DNA from: a virus
Direction: 5' to 3' (one strand)
IMG/VR virus record: IMGVR_UViG_3300009085_000027
Location: 1 to 64,000 of that record
DNA length: 64,000 bases
The notes beneath the pieces were generated by a model that saw only the letters and a program-made list of their open reading frames with translations, ran no database searches and was not told where the DNA came from. Numbering within the stretch: position 1 is the stretch's first letter; every line of letters starts with the position of its first letter. The translations under genes were made by a program, and so were the position numbers. This document shows positions 1 through 9,900 of this stretch, in pieces.

Positions 1-1
1 C

Positions 2-334
2 GCTCCTGCGGCAGTCGCGGCCCTTGTGGCAGACACCATCACTAAGGTCACCCGCAAGGACCTCAAGGGGACGCTCCCGCAGCCGACGGCGGGTACTCTT
101 GCGGCTCTCAGTGGGAGACCTGCCACGGTTTCTGACGAACTTGCGGCCGAGAGACTGCGCCAAACGGTGCAGGCATATCAGGTGATGAGGGCCGCGGAGA
201 AGGCCCAGTTGTTCTCCAAGCCCCAGTGGAGCACAACCGAAATCGTGGTCGCCACGGTACTCGGCGCCGCCGCGATCGGCGCCGTCGGATACGGCGTGTA
301 CTACTACACCACCAAGGAGGACGGGGAGAAGTAG
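2..334 (+). CDS. Partial small membrane-anchored protein (5' end outside window)
   Basis: The reading frame is already open at the left edge (A-P-A-A-V-A-A-L-V-A-D...), so the gene most likely starts upstream. A GTG at position 26 is only the first in-window start candidate. The visible part has a hydrophilic, basic N-terminal region, a short helical stretch, then one hydrophobic segment near the C-terminus (IVVATVLGAAAIGAVGYGVY) and a charged tail (TTKEDGEK). That pattern fits a single-pass or tail-anchored small membrane protein. It converges on the terminase gene, with a hairpin in the 54-base gap. No family is recognised. Confidence 0.6.
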   Translation, partial: APAAVAALVADTITKVTRKDLKGTLPQPTAGTLAALSGRPATVSDELAAERLRQTVQAYQVMRAAEKAQLFSKPQWSTTEIVVATVLGAAAIGAVGYGVYYYTTKEDGEK

Positions 335-347
335 AAGAAGTGGGAGT

Positions 348-376
348 CCCGGCCGGCCCGCAGGGGTCGGTTCGGG
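348..376. terminator. Hairpin between convergent genes, possible terminator
   Basis: CCCG at 348-351 pairs with CGGG at 373-376. Inside it, 353-359 pairs with 64-70 of the same hundred (364-370), including one G-T pair, giving about 11 pairs around a short GCAG loop. It sits between the ends of the plus-strand gene (334) and the minus-strand terminase gene (389). Neither side has a clear T run, so intrinsic termination is only a possibility. Confidence 0.35.
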
Positions 377-388
377 ATAACACTTTGC

Positions 389-2197
389 CTACATCTCGTT
401 GGGTGGGATCTTCATCTCAAAGTCCATCATTGCGGCGTCCTCGGCCGCAGAGCTCTGGGCTTCGCTGTCCGACACCTCTCGGATCGGGGCGATGATATCC
501 GGCCTCTGGTGGTCGAACATCGACACCATCAGGCAGTATAGAATGCTGTGAAAGGTGTCATCCGGTATCCCACGGGGCTTGTCGTATTTGATCATCCGCA
601 TGGTCTCGGAGTACTCCGACTTGATGGACAGGATGTCATCGGCGTACGGCGACTTGTAAACCTCCCACGCCGGGAGCCTCACCTTCATGGCCTTGATGGC
701 ATTGAATAGATCGGACATCAGTGGGGTCCTGAACGCGATGAACCTGTGCAGAGCTCCTCTGTAGATGAGCTTTCGTGGGGCCCGGGGGGCGTACTGGAAC
801 TGATGCACCCGCTTGGGTCCGAAGGTGGAGATCAGTTTTTTGTTTTGCATGAACCCCATGCCGTAGTCGCAGCCCAGGTACTTGAGTCTAAACTTGCGGA
901 CCAGCCTAGAGATCTCTGCGACCTGCAGCTCGGGATCTGCGAGTGGACCATCGAAGCGCTGGGAGTACACGACCTGGAAACCAGAATCGCCACGGACATA
1001 GCCGCCGACGGTGAACAACGAGTACGACGCGGATTCCCCCGTTCCCCAGTCGACCCCGCCGTACAGGGTGTGGCTTGTTCCCAGAGCGGCTACGGCATCC
1101 TCGTCCATGTGGTAGTTCGAGTCGCAGGCCCTGATGACCTCGGCTCGGCTGATGGGTTTGACGCCGGAGTCGTAGCTGATGGCCAAGACCTCGTTCATGA
1201 ACTGGGCCATGTTGTAGCGTTCACGGGCCAGTAAGATCTCTTTCCATTTGTCTTGGCTCTTGAAGTACCAAGGCACCATCAGACGGCAGATTCTGAAGCC
1301 CTCGAACTCCGCTCCGGGGTTCATCTCAACCCATTGAGCCATGGGGTGTTCCGGGTTCAGCGGGTTGCCACAGCGGTCACAAACCGGACCGGTCTTGCCC
1401 AGGTTGTTGGGTCCCAGGATGTTCCAGTGCCAGGTCGATGGCTTGTTCGGTGTACCGTGGTGTTCGCACGGGATGCACCACTCCGACTGGGTCGAGGCTT
1501 TGGACCAGTAGTGCTCGATGGTGTTGTCGAACGACTTGGGTGTGCCGCTGTAGACGTAGACCGGGTTTTGTCTGTGTGAGGCAGTCTCCTCAATGACCGG
1601 CATGGTCTCCTGGAGCAAGTCCTGGATCTCATCGGCAAAGATCGCGTTCACGGAAAGACCACGGATACGGTCTGCGTTGAGGAAGGCGTATCGCAGATAT
1701 ATCTTCGACCTGTTGACGAACACCTTCTCCAGGATGTTCATCGTCAGTTCCTTGTGGGTCAGGGACTTGACCAGTGGGCTGATGTCGATGATGTCGTGGA
1801 GTCTGGCGCTGCTGAACACCTTGGTTTGCATCGCGGATGGCGAGACGAACAAGGACTCGAAGCCGGGGTTCATCCCGCAGTTGGCCAGGATCTTGTTACC
1901 GACGGTGGTGGACTTCTCGGTTTGGCGGCTGGTGAGTAGGAGCTTCCTCGGGCTTTTGGAGTCGTAGATGCGGCGCAGGTATCTGCGCTCCTCGAAGTCC
2001 ATCTTCTTGATAACACCGCGGTCGCCGTCTTTGATTCGGACGAAGTGTTCGACCCACGTAGACGGGGTCATCTTGACACGGTGGTGGCGTCTTACAGTAG
2101 TCTTCTGGGCGAAGGGATCATCGACATGGGCGCCCTGAATCGGGTCACCCTCGAAGTCTTCGGGATCAATGCCAACACCCTTTACTCTGGACTCCAT
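389..2197 (-). CDS. terL: Terminase large subunit (packaging ATPase/nuclease)
   Basis: This is the motor and nuclease that cuts and packages phage DNA through the portal. The N-terminal ATPase shows a Walker A-type loop SRQTEKST (residues 90-97), a Walker B strand AIFADEIQD (185-193) and a coupling motif YSGTP (216-220). The C-terminal RNase H-fold nuclease shows Asp383 (GGVDWGTG), Asp444 (LGCDYGMG) and Asp546/547 (PDDTFHS). An insertion between the domains carries CxxC pairs at 241/244 and 273/276, a probable zinc ribbon of the kind known from GpA-type terminases. The ATPase loop has Glu where Gly is usual (RQxGK). It is the last gene of the minus-strand block that begins with the RNA polymerase. 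The ATG at 2197 is the furthest upstream start in frame. No small terminase subunit was recognised. Confidence 0.93.
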   Translation of the reverse strand: MESRVKGVGIDPEDFEGDPIQGAHVDDPFAQKTTVRRHHRVKMTPSTWVEHFVRIKDGDRGVIKKMDFEERRYLRRIYDSKSPRKLLLTSRQTEKSTTVGNKILANCGMNPGFESLFVSPSAMQTKVFSSARLHDIIDISPLVKSLTHKELTMNILEKVFVNRSKIYLRYAFLNADRIRGLSVNAIFADEIQDLLQETMPVIEETASHRQNPVYVYSGTPKSFDNTIEHYWSKASTQSEWCIPCEHHGTPNKPSTWHWNILGPNNLGKTGPVCDRCGNPLNPEHPMAQWVEMNPGAEFEGFRICRLMVPWYFKSQDKWKEILLARERYNMAQFMNEVLAISYDSGVKPISRAEVIRACDSNYHMDEDAVAALGTSHTLYGGVDWGTGESASYSLFTVGGYVRGDSGFQVVYSQRFDGPLADPELQVAEISRLVRKFRLKYLGCDYGMGFMQNKKLISTFGPKRVHQFQYAPRAPRKLIYRGALHRFIAFRTPLMSDLFNAIKAMKVRLPAWEVYKSPYADDILSIKSEYSETMRMIKYDKPRGIPDDTFHSILYCLMVSMFDHQRPDIIAPIREVSDSEAQSSAAEDAAMMDFEMKIPPNEM

Positions 2198-2474
2198 GAG
2201 TGGGAACCTGCTCCGCTTCCTCGGTGATTTGGTTCACGAGACCAGGCGAGACGAGTCGGGGAACCTCTGGTTTCGGTTCCGAATGGGACTGACCCCAGAT
2301 CTGAAGAAGAACCTACGCGACTACGTCAAGGCCCACAACGCTTACTACGGTGGGTCGTTTCGCATCGGGTTCAACGGCCCATTCAAGATGCGGCTGGGCC
2401 CCGTTCGATCTCGGAAAAGAAACGCTCGACCAAAGGCCAAGGATCGGGACCAGCCCCAAGACCGTAAACGATAA
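2196..2474 (+). CDS. Possible small basic protein on the opposite strand
   Basis: This is a 92-codon frame with protein-like composition: an aromatic and basic core (GNLWFRFRMGLTPDLKKN) followed by a Lys/Arg-rich tail (RSRKRNARPKAKDRDQ). It starts opposite the terminase start codon and fills the otherwise empty 2198-2382 gap. It then overlaps the 3' end of the minus-strand gene at 2383-2769 by 92 bases. C or G is common at third codon positions across the gap. No Shine-Dalgarno sequence is visible before the ATG. It could be a real small nucleic-acid-binding protein or a chance frame. Function unknown. Confidence 0.4.
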   Translation: MSGNLLRFLGDLVHETRRDESGNLWFRFRMGLTPDLKKNLRDYVKAHNAYYGGSFRIGFNGPFKMRLGPVRSRKRNARPKAKDRDQPQDRKR

Positions 2475-2769
2475 TGCAGAAGCTCTTGAGCTCCGAGACG
2501 TAGTTGGCGCGTACCTTGGTGGTGTCGAAGCAAGCCTGGATGGCATGCTCCAGGCGATCAGGCATGTGGTAGGACTCTTTCCAGTCCTTGGCGTCCTTGG
2601 CCGGAAAGAAGTGGAACACCATCGCGGCGTCATCCACGCGGATGCCGTACTCGACGAGGTAATCCGCCGTGTCCTTGGCCAGTGGTTCTGGGATGTGTGT
2701 GCTCAACGACGAGCACGACACGTCCTGGAGGTTTGCGGACTTCAGATCATCCTGGTTTGTGTTCGTCAT
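2383..2769 (-). CDS. Hypothetical protein, 128 aa
   Basis: The protein is acidic at its N-terminus and appears mixed alpha/beta. Core stretches such as AKDTADYLVEYGIRVDDAAM and ELKSFCIIVYGLG look like folded protein. Its start overlaps the 3' end of the upstream 315-aa gene (2747), which suggests translational coupling in the packaging-region operon. The position directly before terL is where a small terminase subunit often lies, but no helix-turn-helix or other diagnostic feature was seen, so no function is assigned. Confidence 0.7.
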   Translation of the reverse strand: MTNTNQDDLKSANLQDVSCSSLSTHIPEPLAKDTADYLVEYGIRVDDAAMVFHFFPAKDAKDWKESYHMPDRLEHAIQACFDTTKVRANYVSELKSFCIIVYGLGAGPDPWPLVERFFSEIERGPAAS

Positions 2770-3694
2770 TGGGCTCCTCTACGGTTTCCCCCTCGGTCTC
2801 TACAACGCTGGGGAGTGCTTTGATGTCGACAGCCTTGAGGCCTGGGATGTCGTGTACGGATAGGACCTTCTCGGAGTCGTAGGATACCTCAATCCGGCGG
2901 AGCTCTTCGAGAAGTTCTGCACTGCTGCCCCGGTGCTTGGCGAGCTCCTCATCGGCTCCACGCATGATCTGAAAGGCGTTGAGTGCGGACTGTGCCCGAC
3001 CCAGACCAGGTCTCTGCAGGATTACGGCTTCCAGGAACATGCGGAACGCCATGTCACGTGCCGTGGCATAGTGGATGACTGGGCTCAGTGAGTCCGTGCT
3101 TCGGTCCACCACGGCCAGACTCAGAGCCGCACCCGCAGCACTGCGCGGAGCCATCAGCGAGGTCTGGTAGTCGTCGGTGGTGTACCCCGCCATCCACTTG
3201 GTGAAGACGTCCTTCCACTCCGCGTTGTTCATCGCGGAGTAGTCCCAGTAGTAATGGGCGTAGAGCCGGACCACCCGCGGATTCATCACTGCCTCTGGCA
3301 GGGAGAAGCGCTGTTGAAGGCGTCTCGCTATGGCCTGTGGGTTCAGTGGTCCGATCAGAAAGGCTTCCAGGGTCCGACGAATCTGAGGCTCGTGAACGAT
3401 GTCCGTGGCACTGCGGACGTACTCATCGTTCGACCACATGTCTGTGATCTCCCAGCGACTCAGGAACTTCGCCGTCACCGCGTTGAACGGCTGGTTGCTG
3501 GGATCATACCCCACGGGGAACTGCATCCTGCGCTGCTCCTCCAGGATGGACTTGATCAGACGATCGAGGTCCTTTCTGTCCTGTGGGAGTGGGAATAACA
3601 GATCATCCAGACGAGCAATGACCTCGTCGGCCTTCAGAGACCGACGAGACAGCAAGTAGTAGATGTATCGCTTCGCCGGGTATCTCAGCATCAA
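2747..3694 (-). CDS. Hypothetical protein, 315 aa
   Basis: This is a largely helical, soluble protein with no signal peptide or membrane segment. The N-terminus is basic and aromatic (YPAKRYIYYLLSRRSLK), followed by a helical charged region (DRKDLDRLIKSILEEQRR). The C-terminus is acidic and probably disordered (VVETEGETVEEPNDEHKPG). Its start overlaps the stop of the upstream 690-aa gene (ATGA-type overlap at 3691-3694), and its end overlaps the next gene by 23 bases, so it belongs to the RNA polymerase-to-terminase unit. A DNA-binding or head-assembly role would suit the position but is not shown by the sequence. Confidence 0.75.
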   Translation of the reverse strand: MMLRYPAKRYIYYLLSRRSLKADEVIARLDDLLFPLPQDRKDLDRLIKSILEEQRRMQFPVGYDPSNQPFNAVTAKFLSRWEITDMWSNDEYVRSATDIVHEPQIRRTLEAFLIGPLNPQAIARRLQQRFSLPEAVMNPRVVRLYAHYYWDYSAMNNAEWKDVFTKWMAGYTTDDYQTSLMAPRSAAGAALSLAVVDRSTDSLSPVIHYATARDMAFRMFLEAVILQRPGLGRAQSALNAFQIMRGADEELAKHRGSSAELLEELRRIEVSYDSEKVLSVHDIPGLKAVDIKALPSVVETEGETVEEPNDEHKPG

Positions 3695-5763
3695 GAGCTC
3701 GCTGTGGTCTCCGCATCCGGATCCCGCAGCGCAAGCGACCTGAGTCCCTGAACCGTCTCGTCCAGTGCGCGAACCCCGCGGGCTGCGGCGAACTCCGGGA
3801 TCTCATTGAGACCGAGTCGCGAAGCCAGAAGGAGCTCACACAGCATGGAGAGGCACTGTTCAATGTAGGGGAGTCGGCTGATGTACATCCTAATGTTTTC
3901 CGAGTTGATGAAGCCGAGGCTGAGCACAGCATCGACAGTCATCGCGTTGGGGAAAACACTGGCTTCCTTCACGAGGTTCTGGCGCAGAGCCATCACCTCC
4001 GCGCTGCGGGCGGAAGCCAACTTTCGTGTGCTTTGGATTAGATCTTTGGCCAGCCTGACATCACTGACCCCAGAGATTTTGATGCTGCCGTTCAATGCCG
4101 CGGAGAGGCGGTTGTGGGCAGTCTTCGAGTCCAGCCCCGCGGAGCACAGGACCAACATGGCGTCGTCGAGGTCGAGTCGAGTACCCGATGCCGCGGCGAG
4201 CTTCGGCAGGTTGTGGTAGCGGAACTCGTAGGTGTCGTAGCTGTCGGAGAACACCGTGATGCTGGACCCAGCGACGGCCGCAGCGGTCTTATCCAGACCG
4301 TCCAGGGACCGAACCAGGGGCGTAGCGATCTCGGTATCCAGGCTCAGGAACTTCACGCTTGGCGACACCATGATGTCCCCACCCAGGGCCTTCATGCCTT
4401 GGACTCCAGGGACGATGCGGATGCGCCCTTCCTCACCGGAAAGGGTGTGGACCAGCCAGGAGTCCCCGCCGTCCATCCCGGCTTCCTTGCCCTTGATGGC
4501 GAGAGGCGCAGTGGCTTCGATGCCGCCCTGACCGGAGACGTAGAACACCCCAGTGCCCCGTGGGGGCGACGCCGGGAGGTCAACCCCTGTGGCGGTCATG
4601 GAACCAACGATCTGGTCCTGAATCATGGCGGCGGCACCATTGGTGAACACCGCGATGGGGCTGCGGGTGCCATCCAGGTCGAGTAGGCCAGGGATAACCC
4701 ACCCGGTCATCTCTTTGCCCTGCACGGTACGGACCTTGTAGATGCCGGGCTTTTCCACGATCTCCCAGTTCGAGACATCGGGGTCCGCAGCAGCGGTACC
4801 AGACCCAGTCAGAGTGACAGTGCCTTCGGTGTCCACCTTCTGGGTCACCTCGGGTCCGGCCTGCTTCAGGAACTCCTTGCGGGACATGTACTGTACCGGG
4901 GCACTATCCGTGACCCCGTAGTACGCCACTCGACTCGATGTCTTCACCCAGTACTGCGCCCGGGACTCATCGAAGCCGAACTGGAACACACTGGGGCGGG
5001 CTTGGCTGATGGCAACATCGCAGAGACCAGAAGCGGACTTCACCGCTGTGTCCTGGGCCTCGCTGAGAAGACGCAAGGCTCCGAGCATCGCGGTGTTTTC
5101 AGCCGAGGCCTTCACCAGACCTGGAGTACTGTGCAGGGTCTTCGCCACCTCTTCGATGTCCTGACCCCGGACTGTGGGCAGTGCGGCCTCCAGGAGCTCG
5201 AAGCTCAGCTTCATCCCAGGACCCTGAATGTGGGTCACAGCCCCGGCTGTGCCGCCACCCATGCCCTGGGAGATGCCGGCACCGAAGTCATTGTCGCTGC
5301 GTCCCGGCGGATAGAACATGTTGTACAACGTGGTGTCGCCCCAATCCTCCGTGATCATCTCGAAGGTCTCGGGACGGAACAGAATGGACCTCAAGCGATG
5401 GGCATTGAGCGGTACCATCTTGCCAGTGCCCGACATCATCAAGTCCATCGGCATGAGCAGGTGGTTCTTGATGATGACGGGGACCAAGGCTTTCTTGGCC
5501 GATCCACCAACCCGCGTCGCGCTCAGCGCGCTGTCGGTAGCCGAGGTGATGACAACGACGCCCAGGGCGTAGCCCTGCTCCTTGTCGACCTTCAGGAACA
5601 TCACCTCTGGGGTGTATTCCGACACTTCAGGGACCAAGCGGTATAGCTCGGTCAGAACCTGTCGTGTCCAGGTCTGGGGGTCTTCGTCGAGATGCACCGC
5701 AGCCGTCTTCGGCGTGGAGAAGACCAGTTCGGGCTCGTACTCGAAAATGTCCATGTCGCTCAT
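3691..5763 (-). CDS. Probable virion protein, 690 aa, unknown function
   Basis: This large soluble protein lies between the spike gene and the pre-terminase genes. It has an acidic N-terminus (SDMDIFEYEPEL), several beta-rich blocks and a Gly-rich loop (GAGISQGMGGG, near residue 155). Its C-terminal third is helical (TRKLASARSAEVMALRQNLV). No enzymatic motif was recognised. Its length, lack of membrane segments and place within a block of structural genes argue for a head, neck or internal virion component. A role packaged with the RNA polymerase is possible but untested. It is separated from the spike gene by 15 bases. Confidence 0.7.
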   Translation of the reverse strand: MSDMDIFEYEPELVFSTPKTAAVHLDEDPQTWTRQVLTELYRLVPEVSEYTPEVMFLKVDKEQGYALGVVVITSATDSALSATRVGGSAKKALVPVIIKNHLLMPMDLMMSGTGKMVPLNAHRLRSILFRPETFEMITEDWGDTTLYNMFYPPGRSDNDFGAGISQGMGGGTAGAVTHIQGPGMKLSFELLEAALPTVRGQDIEEVAKTLHSTPGLVKASAENTAMLGALRLLSEAQDTAVKSASGLCDVAISQARPSVFQFGFDESRAQYWVKTSSRVAYYGVTDSAPVQYMSRKEFLKQAGPEVTQKVDTEGTVTLTGSGTAAADPDVSNWEIVEKPGIYKVRTVQGKEMTGWVIPGLLDLDGTRSPIAVFTNGAAAMIQDQIVGSMTATGVDLPASPPRGTGVFYVSGQGGIEATAPLAIKGKEAGMDGGDSWLVHTLSGEEGRIRIVPGVQGMKALGGDIMVSPSVKFLSLDTEIATPLVRSLDGLDKTAAAVAGSSITVFSDSYDTYEFRYHNLPKLAAASGTRLDLDDAMLVLCSAGLDSKTAHNRLSAALNGSIKISGVSDVRLAKDLIQSTRKLASARSAEVMALRQNLVKEASVFPNAMTVDAVLSLGFINSENIRMYISRLPYIEQCLSMLCELLLASRLGLNEIPEFAAARGVRALDETVQGLRSLALRDPDAETTASS

Positions 5764-5778
5764 GGTATCTCACCCCAT

Positions 5779-6930
5779 CTATTCGAGGAACACCTTGGTG
5801 GAAAGCATCTGAGTCAGAAGCGCAATCTGGGACGGGGACAGCACGGCTGTTCCAATCGGGGGGCCTACCCCACCTGGGGGAAGGACAATCATGGGCTGGC
5901 TGAGCAAGGAAACCAGCGCAGGTCCCAGTACCGCGGATTGGGCCGCAGCCCGGCTCCCCAGCCTCACTGCGGCACCCCCGAGTGTGGCCGTGCCACTTGC
6001 TATGTGCTCGAGGCTGCCGCCGGCGGTGAGGCTTGTACTGCCGCCCACGGTGGTGCTGTGGTCCCCACCGACTTCCAGAGTGTCAGATCCCTGAACCTCC
6101 GTGGACCGGCTACCCGTGATGGTCTCGATGCGATCCCCATTGAGACCCACCTTGAGGGTGTAGACTGCCCCAGAGACCGACCCAGTGTCCCGGTCGATGC
6201 CCTGGGGTGCTACTGTGACCTCCCAAGCCGACTTGTCTGAGCCAGGCTCCGCAACGGGCAAGTACCTGACCTGGACTGTGGCCTTGGTGTCCTGGGCATA
6301 CTCCAGGAGATCCAAAGTCCACGTCGCCGGCGCCTTCCCCGAGGGGTCGGACTCAGACCGAGCCACGGTCCAGCTCAGATCCCCTCCAAAGGACTGCATC
6401 TCGTAGTTCTCGCAGAAGTCCTTGATGTAGTTGAGAACCGGGATGTAGAGGCGCTGGGACAGCGCAGTAGATCCAATCTGAACGATGCCACCCCGACGCA
6501 GGATGACGAAGTTCTCGTCCCGAGTCGTGAGTCCGACGTCTCCGGGATTCAACTCTGGACGCCTGGACCGGAACCCTACATCAGTGGGTGAGCCCTGGGG
6601 GTTGTCTGTGGTCTGGGACCGAGCGGCTTGATCATCCGGCGTGATCTCCACCGAGGGCAGACCCAGATACCCCATGACGAATGGCGGGGTGTTGTCACTG
6701 GGCCAACCCAACAAACAGATCGCCCCAACCTCGGGGAGATGATGAATCCCCTCGCCGTTGGCGTAGTGGTGGTACTGAGCCATGCACTGAATGTCAGTGA
6801 CGGTCTTGGCGCTGTGCCGGGTCTCTACCGTAACAGTCCAGGTCTTTCGATTGACGTCAGTGATCACGGCCTCCTCCAACCTGAAGAAGGAGTACCGGTT
6901 GTGTGAGGGTCCGCCTGGGGTCCTAGCCAT
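5779..6930 (-). CDS. Baseplate hub spike (gp5/gpV-like OB fold with repeat stalk)
   Basis: Residues about 15-90 read as the OB-fold domain of baseplate assembly or spike proteins, with the typical pattern of a converted partner surface followed by GAICLLGWPSDNTPPFVMGYLG. From about residue 270, short repeats occur (GSRSTEVQGSDTLEVGGDHS, then TTVGGSTSLTAGGSLEHIAS). These are the octad-type beta-prism repeats of gp5 and VgrG needles. The C-terminal part (VRLGSRAAAQSAVLGPAL and the following proline/glycine-rich tail) resembles the end of such stalks. The protein would be the membrane-piercing tip of the tail tube. No lysozyme domain is present. Its start overlaps the end of the RNA polymerase gene by 8 bases, so it is probably co-transcribed with it. 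Confidence 0.8.
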   Translation of the reverse strand: MARTPGGPSHNRYSFFRLEEAVITDVNRKTWTVTVETRHSAKTVTDIQCMAQYHHYANGEGIHHLPEVGAICLLGWPSDNTPPFVMGYLGLPSVEITPDDQAARSQTTDNPQGSPTDVGFRSRRPELNPGDVGLTTRDENFVILRRGGIVQIGSTALSQRLYIPVLNYIKDFCENYEMQSFGGDLSWTVARSESDPSGKAPATWTLDLLEYAQDTKATVQVRYLPVAEPGSDKSAWEVTVAPQGIDRDTGSVSGAVYTLKVGLNGDRIETITGSRSTEVQGSDTLEVGGDHSTTVGGSTSLTAGGSLEHIASGTATLGGAAVRLGSRAAAQSAVLGPALVSLLSQPMIVLPPGGVGPPIGTAVLSPSQIALLTQMLSTKVFLE

Positions 6931-9900
6931 GAGGCTTGTCCTGTGCCGTGCCGTAAGCTCTACCCGCTGCGACGCCGATAGCTAGTCCAGGGATCGGGTG
7001 TCGGCCACCAGGTGTCGACGTATGTCCATGCTGAATGGCGGTGAGCACACTCTGTGTGATTCGCTCACCCTGGAGACGCCCCATCCAGTCTGGCTGACTC
7101 CGCAAGGGGATCATACTGGCGGGGATCAAGTGGGACTCGTACTCAATAGGCTTCTTACCCTTCAGAACCGTCCTATTGATCTCATCCAAAACTGGCTTCG
7201 TCACGAAGTCACCCCGGACGTAACTATCATGGGCCCCGGGATCTTGCACCCGAACCACACTCGTCGCTGTGCGAACCGCGAGCTCGGCGTGCCGACGTAG
7301 AACACCCTCCCTGCCATAGATCCCACCAATACGATCCACCATGTGGGATTGCACGGCGTCAAGACCCTTCGTGCTCAACAGGTCGTGGATGTTGGGCTCT
7401 CCATGGGTGAGCACTTCACCCTTGGAGAAGGAATACCCAGGCTTGACGTGATCCAGAGTCCTCTGCCTCGACACCAAGGGGTTCTTCTTCTTGTCGATGT
7501 AGATGTTCCAGGTCCCCTGTCGGGTTTTCTCCACCGAGGAGACCACCCCAGTCGACGGAGCCACAGCTGCGTCCTCGCGACTGCGCTTCGAAGCAGCGAA
7601 GAGACGATGGACATCACTGAACTCGTCCATGCCTGTACCCTTGGTGCTGACGATACCGCCACCGTGGGTCTGCCGAAGCATTAGCTGGGCAGCGCGCTCA
7701 CCCAAAGCCTGTGCCGCGATGATTCCGACGTTCTCCCCCATGTGATAGTCGCCACCACTGGGATGCACCCCCATGCACTTGGAGCAGACCCCGTGCGGCA
7801 TGCGGCACTTCAGCGGTGACCTCACCAGGATGCGATCGACCTTTGCCTTCTCGGCGTGGGCCAAGAGGTCTGGTGTAACGACGGTCCCTGCCGGGACTTC
7901 ACGAGCCCCCAGCTTCAATGGCGCAGCCAGGTGGCGGTCCACGACGTCCTTGTTCTTGATCGGCATCAACATGCCTTGCGGCGTGCCGCAATCAGCCCCG
8001 GTGATGGGTTGATCAATATTGGCTTGCACCAAGAGCTTGGACATGTACCCGGGCTCGCGAACCGAGTCGGTCTTCTGGATTAGGGCACGACGAGCTCCGG
8101 CAGCCTGGAGGAAGTATCCGCCCAGGTCGATGCCCTCGGCAAAGGACTTCGTGATTGGCACCTTCGAGGGGCGACCCAGGTGGTCCTCAACAAGCATGGG
8201 GGCCATCACGAGGCCCTGGTACTGCTCACGCTTGGCTTTGATACCGCTCACCGCCATGTCGCTGACGTTGGTGGGGTGATTGGCGAAGTGGGTGGAGTAG
8301 GTGTCGTGCAGCTTCCTGGTCGCGTCGAGCCAGTGCTGGGTCACCTCATCGGTCTTCCCCTGGGCCATGAGGGGGTTCACCTTCTTCTGTGCAGCCGCAA
8401 CGATTTGGTCGCGCTTGTCCCTCAGTGGCTCGAGGTCCTTGAGTGTCACGGTGTGACCCGACTCGTACGCCATTTGGAACCCCAGACGGCTGAGATTGTC
8501 GGCGAGCTCCACGAAGTGCTTGGGCTGGGACTTCGCTGTATCGTGAAGGATCTCGGCCTGGAACTTCTTGTCGAATGGCGCCTTCAGGTCTGTCAGGATC
8601 CGGGTCCGGTACTTCTCCGGGACCACAGCAGCCACACGGGCTCGTCCCAGAGTGGTGTCCCCAACGCCCTGGATATGGATCGTCTCATTGAGCTGGACTC
8701 GGCTCTCTTTGAACGCCTTCTCCGCCTCATCCTTGGTCTTGAAGGCCTTGCCCTTGGCAGCCCCACGAGGGACGGACATGCGGTACAGCGCCAGGGCCGA
8801 TTCGTTGGAAGGGGCGTAGAGCACGTCACCGGAACTCTCCGAAATGATTCGCTGTGACGGAACGATCCTCCTGGTCTCCTCCACTGCAGCGTGGGTCAAA
8901 GGGACCATCAGGGCAACGGTGTCGCCATCGATGTCAGCATTCAGTGGCGGCAGCACCAGGGGGCTGAGCTTCACCGCGGGGTCGTCGGTGAGCTTCACGT
9001 TCTGCCCCACCAACCCGTACTGGTGGAGCACAGGATCTCGCTTCATCAGGAGTGGTCGATTCTTGATCTCCTGCTCCAAAGCCTTGATAGCGAGTGGCGC
9101 CTTCTGCGACACCATGATCTGTGCCTTGTCACCAGGCACACCCGAACGAATCAGACGGCTGACTATGAAAGGCCGGTAGAGCTCAGCAGCAATCTTCTTG
9201 GGCACCCCGACTTCATCCACACCAAGGTCGGGGTCCACCGTGATGGTGGCCCGAGACGTGTAGTCCTGCTTCTTCGCTATGATCTTGTCCTGGAAGAAGC
9301 CGTCCTTGGGCTGCTCTCCGCTGAGCATGTGGAGAATCCCGGGTAGCTTCTTGCTCCGGTCCTCGCGAGTACCACGCATGTCGAGGTCGAGCGCCTTCTT
9401 CCCCTTCGGAGTCGTACCAAACAGGTTCCGAAGCTCCTGATACAACCCGGCCTGAGCATCGAGCGTGGCGTTGAACGGGATCTTCTCCCCATGCTTTAGC
9501 GACTCATTGGTCACACCAAGTCGGCGGTACAGGGCGTTGAGTGGGTTGTTGTTGATGGTGCCGTCCGGCTTCGTCGTCTGTGGACGGAAGATCGGCGGTA
9601 TCACGGGGACATTCTGGATGGTCCAGGCGTCTGCTGGTTTGACCCCGAGCTCCTTTAGGGTGCGCAGCGCGTGGTACTTGAAGTGGGCCTTCTCCAGCGC
9701 AGCTTCCTTGATCTTCGGATCCTTGAGCGCATCCTTGGCGTCCTTCAGCTCCTTGTCGACATTGATCTTGGACAAAGCCTCGCGGAAACCTCTGCCGCCG
9801 TATTGGCCACCGGGGAGCTTCTTCTTCCCCTCGATGATGTCCGAGATGTCGGCTTCCTGGATGCCGAGGACTCGAGAGATGGCTCTGGCGTGGATGGGGT

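Noticed and set aside
4114-4686. Plus-strand 190-codon frame opposite the 690-aa gene
   Set aside because: It is antisense to a well-formed minus-strand protein and has the Gly/Arg/His-rich composition typical of GC-rich shadow frames.
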